Source: Echeneis naucrates (taxonomy: Eukaryota > Chordata > Actinopteri > Carangiformes > Echeneidae). Taken from it: a DNA stretch of 64,000 bases. Below are positions 11,160 to 23,090 of the stretch, in pieces. Position numbers and translations under genes: made by a program. The stretch covers positions 12,831,623-12,895,622 of the forward strand of contig NC_042515.1 in NCBI RefSeq assembly GCF_900963305.1, given 5' to 3'. How positions within the stretch are numbered: position 1 is the first letter of the stretch; each line of letters opens with the position of its first letter. The notes under the pieces were generated by a model that was given only the letters and a program-made list of their open reading frames with translations, was not told the DNA's origin and did not search any database.

Positions 11160-12160
11160 GCCTTCCCGGGATACGACGTCAGAGAGCGTGCGGGACTTGG
11201 CGAGGCGGGGCGGAGTGATTCAAGGCTGGTGGCGGGACAGCCGGCACAGACCCTGCCCAGTTTACTATCCCGCTGCACGTGAGGCTGGGGCTCGTGTCGA
11301 CCCGTCAAACTGGGCTGGCCGGCCGCCCTCCCCAACAACACACACACAAACAAGTCCAAATGAATCCAAATAACCCAACACGTCTGGGGATGGGAATGAG
11401 TCTAATATCTGAACTATTTCAGCTTCCGGGCCAAATACATCATGGAAATGATTAGTCCTGTAAACGTGTCACCCGAAGGCCTTGGAAATATATGATAATA
11501 ATATATATGTATCATGGCGTTTTGTTTTTAATAATTATTAATACTGTTAAGGTCATACAGAAAACTCATCCTGTATTTGTAGACCATATCGGCAGTAAAG
11601 CTGGCATGGGATTTCTACAGCTCTTTCTAAATCAATGAAAAATAAAGAAGCTGTCAAAGGCTGGACACATCTTAAGTTGAGTGATTGTACTCACGTTATG
11701 GGCCGAATCTGGTCCGACACGAAGTCCTCCCGATTCAAACGTGTTGAATGAAGCTGCTTTTTCGATCTGCCTCCGTCTTGTTTTTCGGTTTTCAAACTTC
11801 ACATCCAGCCCGACATGAAAAATCCCCCCGGGGCCGATGTTACTTAACCCTCCTCGATCCGACCTATAACACGACTTCAGCCTTTCCACGGACTCCTTCA
11901 ACTTTTTCTTCCAAGAAAGCTTTCGGACTCGGACTCGGTCTAAACTTTTTATTAACTCCGGTGGGAGGGGACCGCGCAGAGGCGGGGCCTGCCGGCTCGC
12001 ACACGTGGATTTGGCCCGGTAAACACATGAGCACACGTGAAGGCTGGACGTGTAGTAAGTTTGGGAGGAAATACCAGCAGCTCCTCCCTGCGCATGTCCG
12101 CAGCACAGACACTGCCAACCTGCTGCAGCTTGACAGAAGAGTGTGTCCTCCAACGCCAGA
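11160..12160. promoter_or_regulatory. CpG-rich promoter-like island between cdkn1a and srsf3
   Basis: The region is clearly richer in GC and CpG than its surroundings. It has GC boxes (GGCGGGGCGG at 11204-11213, GGCGGGGC at 11981-11988), three CACGTG E-boxes (11276-11281, 12002-12007, 12035-12040) and a GACGTCA near 11175. A 173-codon minus frame (12153-11632) and an overlapping plus frame are open, as expected in GC-rich DNA, and match no family I know. It could be a distal cdkn1a promoter, a non-coding RNA promoter or an enhancer. Confidence 0.35.
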
Positions 12161-14860
12161 GCCTTTGCATCTGTGTAAATGTAGACAGTGCCACAGTGTC
12201 ACAATCTGCGAAGCTTTTCTCTGAAGGAAACATGAAATTATTGCACATAATTATCTCCAAAAGTTTTGCAGAATAGATATATACTCCTTTAATCTCATAG
12301 AGAAATTAGATTCTTTGATGCCTCCCTGGCTGATATGCAGTCCATGCCATTATCTGCTGCCTTTGGCTGAGGTGCTGATGGCGGTTAGGAGCAGGGGCCT
12401 CCTGAATGAGTCCAGACTCCTGCCAAACACAGGAGCTGGCCTTGCTCTCCCGCTTTTCTGGTTTCCTTGTGTTGTTGTCCAACTATGGCATAAAAAAGGG
12501 CACTTGTCACCACTGTTTGATAAAATAAGTGCATCATTTCGACACAGAAGTTAAATCTGAGATTCACCAAAACAGCCATCTCTGCCTATTCTCGATGACA
12601 ACTGTGATCAGGGACCAGTCCAGTTTAAGTGCACACATAGGTATGTACAAGTCTGCACCACCTCAATGTCTTTCTCTTTACAACTGACAGAGCCGCTGGC
12701 TGACTGGGGCTGAATCTGCAAACGTCTATCTAATAGAGTGGACTCACAGTATCTCATAACGCATCATGAAAAGAAATGTACAACCAATAATCAGTAACCA
12801 AGCAATATCTCCCATCATGTACTGCATACATGGCAGGAAAAAAAAGGTGCAGAGAAAATTACCCAAGATGTGGTGTGAAAGTATTTTTACAATATTACAG
12901 ATGAGCTCACTCAGCCTCCACATGGGAGTCCATGAATAATGACTAGGGAGGAATGAATGACTGACTCCAATGAATGACCATCCTTGACCTTGGAGGAGTT
13001 CAGAGGGAGGCAGTCAGATCCTTGTGCTCCTCTTGCTGCCCTGAATGAGCAGCCCTTTTCCTGCTATTTTCTGAGTCAAACTGAGATAATAAGTAGTGTG
13101 ACTCACCAACTTGGAAGAAAAAAGCTGTTACTATATGAAGAATGCTAACAATACCTCAGATTTAGACAATTTAATTTATACATTATCAAGCAATCCAGAA
13201 TAGCCTGCTCTCATATTCACAGACACACAGATAGTTGTAACCCAGATCTCTAGCCTTATAAAAACTCTCAACATGCCAGCCACAAGTTTCTGCCATAAAC
13301 CACTTCAGACCTGGGAAGCTGCACACAAGTTACATATTGTTCTGCAAAGTCAGTTCCACCCAGTGTTCCTGCTGTTAGGGGAGCTAGGTTTGTTTATCTC
13401 GGCAACAAGTCATCTGGGAGACAACCCCTCCTGTTTTCCAGCTCCATGACCGTGCCCTCCAACCTAGTTCCCAGCACGACGACAACAAGAGCCCCAACTG
13501 TAGGATACAGTGTTATAGGCCCAAACTGATAGGCACCACACACACTGTGTCCTTTGTCGAGTATCAGCAAAGTGTACCCACACTTGGAACACATACATCC
13601 ACAGTAAGACTATAGTTAGTGGTGATATGTGCTGAAATTAATGAAGTTCAAACTAAATATGAGACTACAATGAATGCATATAGTGTATGTGACTAAGACT
13701 AAGTTGTGTGACCAGAGCAAAAGGCTCTACATTTGTACAGCTGAGTAGACACTTTATTATCTCTCAGCTCTGAGGCAGCTGCAGAGTGCAGAGTCACATA
13801 TTCATTATGTGTCATCTTATTCAGGCTTTTGTTCCGCAGCTTTTGTGAAAGGTTGTACGTCATAAACGGTCCCAAACGAGGTGAACCGCAAAAACCAATG
13901 ACCACTTAGTTAAATATTTGTTGACACATTTTAATGCCTGCATCTATGGTTATATAACATCCTTAATGCTTGACATTTTACATACTACAAAGTCTACACA
14001 ACACTGATGTGTAAATATATAGGCTTCATACAGTATAACTGCCAGCAGTAATGAGAAAAATAATTATAGAAAAGATATTAATGTGATTATTGCCCGGTGG
14101 ACTGTGTTTATTAGAAAGACTGTGTTGCAGTTTAATAGTAATTAAACACTTTTAAGCACAAATATTTTTTTCTGCATCCAAACTTGACGCGATTTTGATT
14201 TACAGTTAACATGAGTACAGTCCCATAGCTATCACTACTGCAGAGCGTGACCGTGCTCTGACTGTATAAAGGGTTAAGGAGAAGTGGGAGATGATATATT
14301 GGAGGTTTTCGCTACAGCATACATGCATGATGTCCAAATAAGGGCTGATATGACTTTAATTGTAATGGCAGGACTCTAAGAGCATACTCATGCTGTAGAC
14401 AGACCAGTTCCCCAAAATATGCCCTCACATTTATTTGAATGCATTCAAGTCTGGGAAGATTAAATACTTGCTGCTGTTATTATTATTATTTTCATAGTTA
14501 CAAAATCATCCACTGCTCGAACTGGACGACCTGAACCAAAGTTTGGTAAAATAATAATAATAATAATTACAGAGACTCTCAGTACTTGATGCTAGGCTAT
14601 GCTAAGTGAATGCTGGCGGTAGGGACAAATATGAGAGTTGAAATGATTCTTAGAAATGTAAACTGTGATCGAGTTTCTTAGAGACCAGATTTAGTTCTTC
14701 GAATGCCCGTTTCATTTCATTCATTACAAAAAAGGGGCGGGGTTCTTTACAATAGCATCAAGCCAGTGGAAGAAACATTGGCACATCCTAATTTTGGAGC
14801 TACAGGCACCAGATTAAACTGACTCCATTGTTGCTCTGTTGTCTCCTGTCCGGCTGATCT
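12161..14860. other. Intergenic, no gene seen
   Basis: About 2.7 kb of AT-rich sequence with only short meaningless frames. A TTA/AAT-rich patch lies near 14.47-14.57 kb. Confidence 0.4.
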
Positions 14861-14864
14861 AAAG

Positions 14865-15130
14865 TAAGCCGGAGGCTCCGTGGGCCCGGCTCGGTTACAT
14901 AACAGCGGGAGGACTCTGGGTGAGGTCCCGCAGGTTCCCGCAGTCTGTGAGAGCCGTCTCCATGGACACCGTGAATCATGCTGCCTGTGACGTCACGGGG
15001 ACTTGAGTAACTCGTGGAAAAGCGCGCGCAGATTTGAGAGGCCGGCGGCCCAGTGTTGTGCCGGTTCACGTGGACTGTGTGCGTGAATGTGCAGCCGCGG
15101 GTCTGTGCGGGGTGTGACCGAAGAGAGGAT
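14865..15130. promoter_or_regulatory. CpG-rich patch with consensus CRE
   Basis: A sharply bounded GC/CpG-rich patch containing a perfect palindromic CRE, TGACGTCA, at 14988-14995, plus GCGCGCG and GCCGGCGGCC motifs. This is the composition of a TATA-less promoter, but no downstream exon could be identified on either strand. The frame through it on the minus strand is not recognisable. Confidence 0.35.
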
Positions 15131-16170
15131 TGGATGGTGGGGGAGCAGAGGAGAGATATGGGTGACATAAAGAAAAAAAAAAAATCTGTGGGAAGCAGAA
15201 AAGAGCCACAGCTGTGAACTACCATAAGGAGACATGTAAAGTTTGTATTGTTATACTAGACATCCTGGAGAAACAAACAAAACAAAATATACACTTCAAG
15301 GTGAATTATACTTGAAACTATAATTTATATCCGTGTAATGGTGATACGTGGATCCTAAACCTTTAACAGACTCTTCACACACATACGTAAGTTTATCGGC
15401 AGTACAAGGACCCCATTATTTGGATGGCTTATCGCTTATCCATCCTGGTCCAAGGGTTAAACTCCGGATTACATAACCTCACACCGGAGTCCGTGTACGA
15501 CAGGAACGGAGGGAAGTTAAGGGGACAGACTGGGAGTGAACTCAGGTTATTCTGCTTTCCTTTGACTTCACAAACAACCCGGACATCCTCCGTCCATCTC
15601 ACTCTTACTATATTTTAGTTCTAGTACTTATCAACTATCAATTAAACTATTTCACTGACCGGTAAATCTTACATAGTATTGTATGTATTCAAATCACACG
15701 ATTAACAACCAAACTTTGTTTAGTAAAAATTGTATGAACCCCCATAAATGTACCTTTGTTTCAATTTGTGGATCGTCGCAATTTTTACATTTTTTAAATC
15801 TTTAAATATTCAACCCCCCCCCCCAAAAAAAAAAAAAAAACAACAAAAACCCCCACACACATAACCCACCAACCCTTGGTTGATGCAAAGTGCTTTTACG
15901 TGAACCCCAAACCAAAAAAAACGAGTTACACAATCATCCAGCAGGTAGATGATATGAAATAGTTGGACAACATTTGGAAAATTTCAAGGTATAATCTCAA
16001 CTGCACTACTCAGTGACATTACCATGGATCCAAAAAAAAAAAAAAAAAAGTAAAGTGGTGTGAGCTTCTGGCAGACACTTGCTAATGCTGTAGGAGTGCC
16101 CTCTTGTGGGAAAGAGACTAGGTAGAAAAAAGGTCATGCCATTCAAGAAACACAATATAGGATTTTGTAA
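15131..16170. other. Intergenic with homopolymer tracts
   Basis: No gene seen. C and A runs lie at about 15816-15840 and another poly-A at about 16031-16048. Confidence 0.4.
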
Positions 16171-16289
16171 ACCAGTAATTTTTAATTGAGACCATTCACA
16201 GAGTATCAAACACAAGAAAATAACAGAAGCCTTCAAAGACTTGTGCTAATTAACCCTGTAAAAAACGCTGTCACTTCCATCTTGAAGCA

Positions 16290-16786
16290 GGGTTCCTTTA
16301 TTACAAATTACCAACCAATTACAGATGGAAACCTTCAGTATGAAGAAAGTAACATATTGAAAAAAGGCTGGCTTTACAGACAACCGAAAGAAGGGCCTTA
16401 ATTACACCTCATCCAAGTCCTTCCTTAAAAAACTGCTGGCTTTTACACAACAAAATTGAGGATCAACTCACACTATGTCTACACAGTACATTCATTACAA
16501 AAGAAATGAAGCTATTAAGAGATGGACTGGTGAACTGGAATGTTGGGTGGTAAAACTGTTTCAGCACAGGAAACAGAAACAGGAGGAGGCATCACTCCTG
16601 TACACACCCCGACAAAAGCATCAGAAAATTACCACAACAACACAAAAAGGGGAGGAACACTAAAATGCTTGATTGTGTAAAAAAAAAAAAAAACAAAAAC
16701 AAAAACAAAACAAAAAAAAGACCAAATGGCCAAGTTGAAGTCCATGAACAGCAAAGCCTGTACAACCGTTACACCTGATAGGCGTT
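16290..16786 (-). other. srsf3: srsf3 3' UTR
   Basis: Non-coding sequence after the srsf3 stop. A minus-strand AATAAA lies near 16296-16301. A long A-rich stretch occurs at 16679-16720. The 3' end is inferred. Confidence 0.45.
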
Positions 16787-19769
16787 CTATTTTCTGTCAT
16801 TGGACCTGGAGCGGCTGAAGGAGAGAAGAAAAAAGTAAACATTAAAGCCAGTCAGAATTACTGATCAAACTGCAGTCCAAAGAAGACTTAACTGTTGATG
16901 TTATGAGCATTACTCTCAGCATAGTGTTCTTAAGAATCCTAAACAGATCGTATCAGAATAATATGGCTTCACTTTACATTATGCAAATAAAAGTAACACT
17001 GAAATAAGTCTTGAGACCAAATTGGTACCTCCTTGATCGAGAGAAGGACCTTGAAGGTTTGTGGTTCCTGTCCCGGGAAAGGGACCTCTCCCTCCTCCTG
17101 TCTCTAGAGAAAGACCTGCAAAATCCAAACCATCCCATTAGGTAAAAATTGCAATTGAAGTGTGACTCACTTTTAAGGATATTCTTACAATCCTTAAGAC
17201 ACAACATACAAATCAATATACTCAGGCTGTGTTTAAATTTTCAAGTGTTGTATCTACACACATTCCAAAGATTTTCTCATGTTCATAATATATTATGAAT
17301 ATATATAATATATAGAACTGGATGGGGAGGAAAACCTCAGTTTACACACCTGCTACGACTGCGGCTGAAGCTCCTCCTGCGTGGGGATCTGCGCAGGAAA
17401 AATATAAGAATTAAAAAACAGATACATGTACTGAACACCCGTAGAGCTCAGAGCTCTACACTACTTTCACCCCTTTCTTACATGGGACTCCTTCAACACA
17501 GCTGTTTGTCTATCTTGGTGCCTCAAAATGGAAATAAAAGACCTGGGCGTTTCCCCCACAAGTTATTTTAATAAGAAAATGTAAGTCACTGGCAATGGAC
17601 CTAGCACATAGAGATGGCAGATGCTTAGGAATCACCCCTCACCTACCCCACAGAATCACATGCACCTTTAGTCACCAGTGTGAATTACATTTTATGTATA
17701 ACATGAAGTGGCAAACTTGGATGTGTTATATCATTAATATAAGATTTGTTGTGGTGTCTGAGCTTTGAAGCTTATGTCAAAACCAAAGTGTGCTAACCAG
17801 CAACATTGTTTTGGGTCAGAGGATCTAACGCTGCACTGTGGACTGGCTCTAGTGTGGGAAGACAAAGACACACACAGACCACCATCTGTATGCAACTGGT
17901 CCACTGCACTTCAACGGAGAATGTAAGAAAAATAGAGACTAGTAAGAAAGTCCAATAAAATCTGTTTAAACCAACCACACAGCACAGAAAGTTTTGATAT
18001 TTTTTTTTTGGGGGGAGGGGGGTTTGAGGATTTTGATTTGTGAGATTTTATCTTTCTGCTCAGAGCCCCAAGACATACCACAAGATTATCTATAATCGAA
18101 ATTTCTGGAAACTTGAACTTCCAGATATTTGGTGTTGGATCATTCCCATTTGAAACTAGGAATTAAAGTCATGGTTGAGGACATAATGATAGACTTTTTT
18201 TTTTTTAAACAAACAAAAAAACAAACAAAAAAAAAAACAAAACAAAACAACCTTTTCAAACCAGCTGTCCCTTCACTTGCAAAACTTTAATCAGCAGTGT
18301 ACTGAATGAAGCAGGAAAACTTACTAGTATTTTTGGTTTTCAACAAGCTAGATATGACGAAAGGGAGGCAGACTGTCGGCCGGGTAGGTAGAATTGGCTG
18401 AATAGGACTGGCCAGATGCTGCAAGGTGATTAGGTGGCAGGCAGATGGGGGTTGACTGTGGCTTTTTTCCTGCTTTAATTGGTTAGCCGAAGGCTGCTGC
18501 TGGTAGGTTGTAGACATTTGGAAACGCAATACGCTGATTGGTCGGGAATGTGAGGTGGGCCGCTGCCGTTTGGGTTAAGGTTGAAGGAAGAGGAGGCTGA
18601 GAACGGCATGCTGAGGAACCAATGGACTGGTGCAACCTGACGACTGGCCATGCCTGGGTCATGTGACAGCACCAGCCAAGCTGAGTGGGGCACGATGGTC
18701 AGCAGTCACATGATGCTGAAAGAGGACTAGTTGATTGACTCTGAGGGTGGTGAGAAGAGGCATGGTGGTGGCTCTGCAACGGGTTTCATTCTTATTAATA
18801 TAGATGAAAAATAAAAAGCATCCTCAAACAAAAGGATAAAAAGCATCACATTTGGCACTTTCATTCCCCCATTATGTTAAACAGACTAAACTTCTTCCAA
18901 CACAGGAATTGTCTAATCCCATTTCATAATCCCATTTCTCGATTTTAAATGTTATGATACAGAAAATCCCTCTGTGTGTACAAAAAAAAAAAATGTACAC
19001 AAAATTCTGCAGGCCAAATTTTCAGATGCATATTGGGCTTATTATAATGCCATATTCTCATATTGTATCTCATTTGTTTGTGAATGTCTATTTGTTTGGT
19101 TCTGTGCATAAAAAGACCAATGTCAATGAAGATGAAATTGCAAGCTTTAGACAGTCACAAATGCATAATCAGCAGAAAAGATTAAAAACTGTAGAAATGT
19201 CTAGGCTGCAAACTTGAGCCATTACCAGGAAATATACTGCGGGTAAGAGTGGATTCATTAAGCCAAAGAAAGATTATTGATTTAAGTTATATTAAGTGTT
19301 TTCTCTAGTAGCCACTGTCAAACAACATCACGTGGGTCACCTTCGTCTGGGTGGCGGGCTACGACGCCTGTAGTCATCTCTGTCTCGCGGTCGCCTGCTC
19401 CATGAAGGGGGAGCGCCCCGGGTGCGGCTGCGTTTCTCACCGTTGGACAGCTCTACTCTTACTCGACAACCACACAATGTCCTGCAAAACAGTCAGCATT
19501 AACATTAACAACTGTCCCACTTCTCATTTTTAGGCAACTGTAACAGAAGATTAGAGCAACTCATACCTTCCATCAAGCTCACGCACTGCATCAATTGCAT
19601 CTCTGGGGTCTTCAAATTCTACAAAGGCAAAGCCTGGGGGGTTCCTGGCCACCCACACGCTGCGAAGGGGACCATAGTAGCCAAATGCTCTCTCTAGCTC
19701 CGTCTTGTTTCCATTGTTGCCTAAATTTCCAACATAGACCTTGCAGTCAAGAGGACAGTCACGGTGCAT
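16787..19769 (-). CDS. srsf3: Serine/arginine-rich splicing factor 3 (SRp20)
   Basis: Nuclear SR protein controlling alternative splicing, mRNA export and its own level. Minus-strand coding exons are 19769-19567, 19481-19341, 17388-17350, 17115-17029 and 16814-16787. All phases fit and give 165 aa (mammalian 164). The RRM has RNP2 KVYVGNL and RNP1 GFAFVEFE. After [20 protein letters not shown] comes the RS domain with [33 protein letters not shown] and the end SRSRSNDRK. The start is [10 protein letters not shown], as in other vertebrates. The long intron between the second and third coding exons holds a cassette with a premature stop (18325-18740). The gene is divergent from ahcyl1, with a LINE between them. 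Confidence 0.97.
18325..18740 (-). other. srsf3: Candidate srsf3 poison (premature-stop) cassette exon
   Basis: Acceptor CCACCCTCAG is followed by the exon start at 18740, and a perfect donor GTAAGT begins at 18324; the length is 416 nt. Spliced after the second coding exon it reads about 24 codons and then TGA, truncating the protein before its RS domain and exposing the mRNA to nonsense-mediated decay. Mammalian SRSF3 has such a cassette of similar size (about 456 nt) in the same intron, used for autoregulation and overlapping an ultraconserved element. Position, size and splice sites agree. Sequence identity was not computed. Confidence 0.7.
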
Positions 19770-20442
19770 GACGAGATCTGCGAAACAAAAGGCAGAGAGT
19801 ATTATTACATCTTCACTTCAATTACTTTTCTGCAACTCGAAAAACAAAGCACCCAAGATTATCCCCTGCACTTCTGGGCAAAATTTAATGAACATGTGGT
19901 GTCAATTCTACGAAAGTGTAACATACATTTTCTGTAACGTACCATCCAAAATAACGTCAAAAAAGGCTTTTTTCCACCGGACAATATCCAGTCACTAAAT
20001 CATTGCATTGAAAGGGTACGGAAACAAATCTGGCTTGTCTATATTTGTAATAAATTCTGTGGCCTCCTTTCTGAATGGCAGCCTACGGTCACGTTAGCGT
20101 CACAAAAACGCTAAGCTAAATGGATTTAGACGGAAAAAAACTAAACATGTTGATTAAAGTATACTCATAAAGATGCCAAAACAACATTTCATTTGAATCA
20201 GTGGCCCTTGCCTTTATGTACATGTAAAATATGTTGCAGATTTGACAGAAAGGTCATAAAACCACGTAACGTTTGCTGGTTAGGAACAGCTAAAATGGCT
20301 GTCGCCTTCCAGAGGCCTGTACAGTCCGCATTCATGTACTACCCAGAGAAATCACACGACAGAAACCATTAATCCACTCGACCGTGGTTACTTTAAGAAC
20401 TTTCATAAATACGCACTTTGGTTAATTTAATTCAGGCTTTAC

Positions 20443-20560
20443 CGTGTTTGTAGAAATTCACAGCAAATCTTTCCGCGCTCCTCTGCCTGCTCAGCTCTTC
20501 GGGCGTCGAAGGAAAATGGCGAGCGGAAAACACGTTCGTCCAGCCAGTGAGCAGGAAGGT
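20443..20560 (-). other. srsf3: srsf3 5' UTR exon
   Basis: A donor GTAAAG begins at 20442 after ...ACAAACACG. The second exon begins at 19777, eight bases before the ATG. The upper limit is approximate. A YY1-type motif (AAAATGGCG on the plus strand) is at 20513-20521, typical of TATA-less housekeeping starts. Confidence 0.55.
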
Positions 20561-20584
20561 GCTGTCCGGGGCGGAGTCAGCAGC

Positions 20585-20640
20585 TGTCTTCTTCTTCTTC
20601 TTCTTTTTTTTTTTTCTTCTTCTTCTTCTGCTTCTGCGTC

Positions 20641-20672
<32 letters not shown>

Positions 20673-20824
20673 TTTTTTTTTCTTTTCTTCTTCTTCTTCT
20701 GCTTCTGCGTCTGCTTCTTCTTCTTCTTCTTCTTCTTTTTCTGCTTCTGCGTCTGCTTCTTCTTCTGCTTCTTCTTCTGCTTCTTCTTCTTTTTCTTCTC
20801 CTTCTTCTTCTTCTTCTTCTTGAG
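20585..20824 (-). repeat. Degenerate (GAA)n tract at the 3' end of a LINE
   Basis: About 240 bases of plus-strand TTC/CTT with TCTGCTTCTGCGT-type variants. In minus-strand sense it is a GAA/GCA purine tract directly after the LINE 3' end, so it is best read as an expanded LINE 3' microsatellite tail. Long Arg, Glu, Leu or Phe frames through it are artefacts. Confidence 0.85.
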
Positions 20825-21650
20825 TTTACTTTGTACAGTACATTATGGCATGTTCTTCTGTTTCCTACTGATCGCAATAGTCACATTTCTATTTTATACA
20901 GTGTGCTGTTAAGTCCTGAATGACCAAATCTTAACCTTGTTATTATTGTTTCCTCTGCGGGATCTTGCTGTCTCTCTTGTAATTCTAACACTTCTTTGAA
21001 TTCTATAAAACCAATTGCCTGTTCTTTCTTCTTCTCGTTGCTTTTGCCACCTTTCTTTTAACTTATGCTTAATTTTGGTTTTCATTTGGCTTTTACTTAA
21101 TGGAACTTGAATGTCAATGTGATTGTTTCTTGTTCCTTCTTTTGCCCACCTGTCAGCTGTTTCATTTCCTGTTATTCCTATATGAACAGGTATCCACACT
21201 AGTGTTATATTCAGTCCCATCATTTGGATTCTGAATAATGTTTGCTGAATTTCCAGTAATATATCTTTTCGGCTGTCTGATTGTACGTATTTCATGCTGA
21301 TCAGAGAAGAGCTGGAGTCAGAGAACACTACTGTCCTCCCAGGTCTCACCTCTTCAACCCACTGGACTGCCACTAACAGTGCCATCATCTCTCCTCTATA
21401 TACTGATACCTCATCACTGATTCTCCTGGATCCTTTAATGTTAAATTCTTGAACTACAAATGAAATAACCACTCTGCTGTCCAAATTCTTTGATGCATCT
21501 GTATATATTTGAATGTGATCACTGTATTTATTTCCTATATAATCCTTTATTAACTGCAGTTGTAGATTTAATTCCTTATGTTTATGTTTTTTGTTTAACA
21601 GAGTGAGGTCCACGCTAGGTTCAGGAAATATCCAAGGTTGTGTCAGAAAT
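20825..21650 (-). mobile_element. 5'-truncated LINE, I-clade/Nimb-like, with intact RNase H domain
   Basis: A non-LTR retrotransposon fragment containing the C-terminal end of its ORF2-type protein (open frame 21613-20909, continuing upstream in frame as WIFPEPSVDLTLL). RNase H landmarks are in order: IYTDASK, YRGEMMALLVA, VFSDSSSSL and WIPVHIGITGNETADRWAKEG, i.e. the four acidic catalytic positions. LINEs with RNase H belong to the I superfamily, of which Nimb-like elements occur in fish. The upstream reverse transcriptase is missing (5' truncation near 21650). About 85 bases of 3' UTR follow before the GAA tail. The frame has no stop, so the copy looks fairly young. Confidence 0.8.
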
Positions 21651-21828
21651 CAAATATTCAAATTCCAGTTTTCTGCCGCTTCCGTGATCCCCTAACGTGG
21701 AGCTGTGTGGATATTAACCAGCTGTTTTAGCACAATATCTCATATCTATTTTGTGTTTGTGAACCTTTCATCATCTGATCTCTACAAAAATGAGCTGTTT
21801 GTCTTCATGTTGGGAATCAAAGCACATT

Positions 21829-21864
21829 GAAGTGAAGTGAAGTGAAGTGAAGTGAAGTGAAGTT
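21829..21864. repeat. (GAAGT)n pentanucleotide repeat
   Basis: About seven perfect copies of the AAGTG/GAAGT unit. Confidence 0.9.
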
Positions 21865-22004
21865 CCATCAGGATAAATAAAGTAGATATCTATTTATAAC
21901 ATGATATTTAAAATAATATAATATTGCACCTGTATGTGTGTAAATGAAAAATACAGATGGTGGTACAGAATGCTGATCTACCAGTTTTGTGCCGTGTGCC
22001 TTGA

Positions 22005-22066
22005 GCAGCACGATGGTTAGGCCTGTTGCCCTACAATAAGAAGATGGCAGGTTTGATTCCCTGGAG
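22005..22066 (+). mobile_element. tRNA-like SINE remnant
   Basis: The segment has an A-box-like TGGTTAGGCCTG and, about 35 bases later, a B-box-like GGTTTGATTCC. The order and wording resemble a common fish repeat with a tRNA-type promoter. It is degenerate, its ends are unclear and there is no functional tRNA fold. Confidence 0.4.
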
Positions 22067-23090
22067 CTACAGCACGAGATGGATAAATTATGATATGAGT
22101 CTGATAACACGCTGACTGACCGTCTACAGAGCTTAGAGACTACACCGGGACCCACCTCCACGAACAGAGACTAGACCAGACTGACCCCCAGAGACTGGAT
22201 CCCCTCACAGATTGGTGAACTAATCACTAATTTCTACACTGAGCCTGTGCAGCAGCCATGAGACAAGTGGATGAGAGATTTAGAACCCAGAAACCTCTTT
22301 TATGAGTCGTGAATGAATCAGCCATTCCTACACGGAGAATATGCGACAGAAAGACCTGTTCGTTGCTCTATGTTCTGTGAGGGGTCCGGCCTGTGGTGGT
22401 TGTGCTGTGGGCGGACCAGGGAAAAAAGAACGAATCACCCACTGAGATGACTCCCGAATCATACAAAAGAATAATTCAAAATGAACGAATCGTTCATGAA
22501 CGACACATCAATTCTCCATGCTCTTCACTCCTTTAAAATTTCACAGAGGTGCTTTTGAGGCTCAGTGTGTAAGAGTGCAAAATTGGACTTGGCAGCAATT
22601 TTCTTTGAATATCACACACACATAAACACAAGACGGTAAAATATTTATAGAGTAACAGTAATAGTTGTGTTGCAACATGAGCCATTTCGGAGTGTCAGTG
22701 GTGTAAATCTCGCAAGCTTCAACAGTAAAACGGCGCATGCGTACTGGATGAAGATTCCTGAGAGTTTAAGGTTACATTTTCAACAACTGGGAATTGTCAG
22801 TTTTGATTCGGCACAATCGTGCCAGTCTTGTACAATAGTAAGCAAGTATTTTTTCGATAAAAAATATTTGATAAAAAAAAAAAAAAAAAAGGAGATAAAA
22901 TTAATTGTATCCCAAATTGTATATAAGTCAAATATATCTTGATTACTTCCCCTGCGTGAGCGGACACCACATCCTCTCAAACATTATCCGACGGTCCGGG
23001 AACGTATCACGCTGAAGACCACGCCCTCTCCGCCCACTCAGGCAGGTGACAGCTCAGCCAGCAGGAACTGAACCGACCGGACACATAATG
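22067..23090. other. Intergenic, ahcyl1 upstream region
   Basis: No coding exon recognised. A poly-A run lies at about 22873-22891. From about 22.95 kb the sequence becomes CpG-richer toward the ahcyl1 start, suggesting its promoter. Confidence 0.4.

Noticed and set aside
11632-12153. 173-codon minus frame in the GC-rich island
   Set aside because: Not recognised as any protein. The overlapping opposite-strand frame is equally open, as expected from GC-rich composition.
14800-15225. 141-codon minus frame across the CRE patch
   Set aside because: No known domain, and it includes a poly-Phe run from poly-A.
18475-18693. 72-codon minus frame inside srsf3 intron
   Set aside because: It lies within the poison cassette in a frame not joined to the coding exons. 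The openness is not evidence of a separate gene.
20491-20912. Long frames reading as Arg/Glu-, Leu- or Phe-rich proteins
   Set aside because: They are translations of a GAA/TTC simple-sequence tract, open in several frames on both strands.
22005-22066. Functional tRNA gene
   Set aside because: Box A and B are present only approximately and no cloverleaf stem pairs were seen. It is better explained as a SINE remnant.
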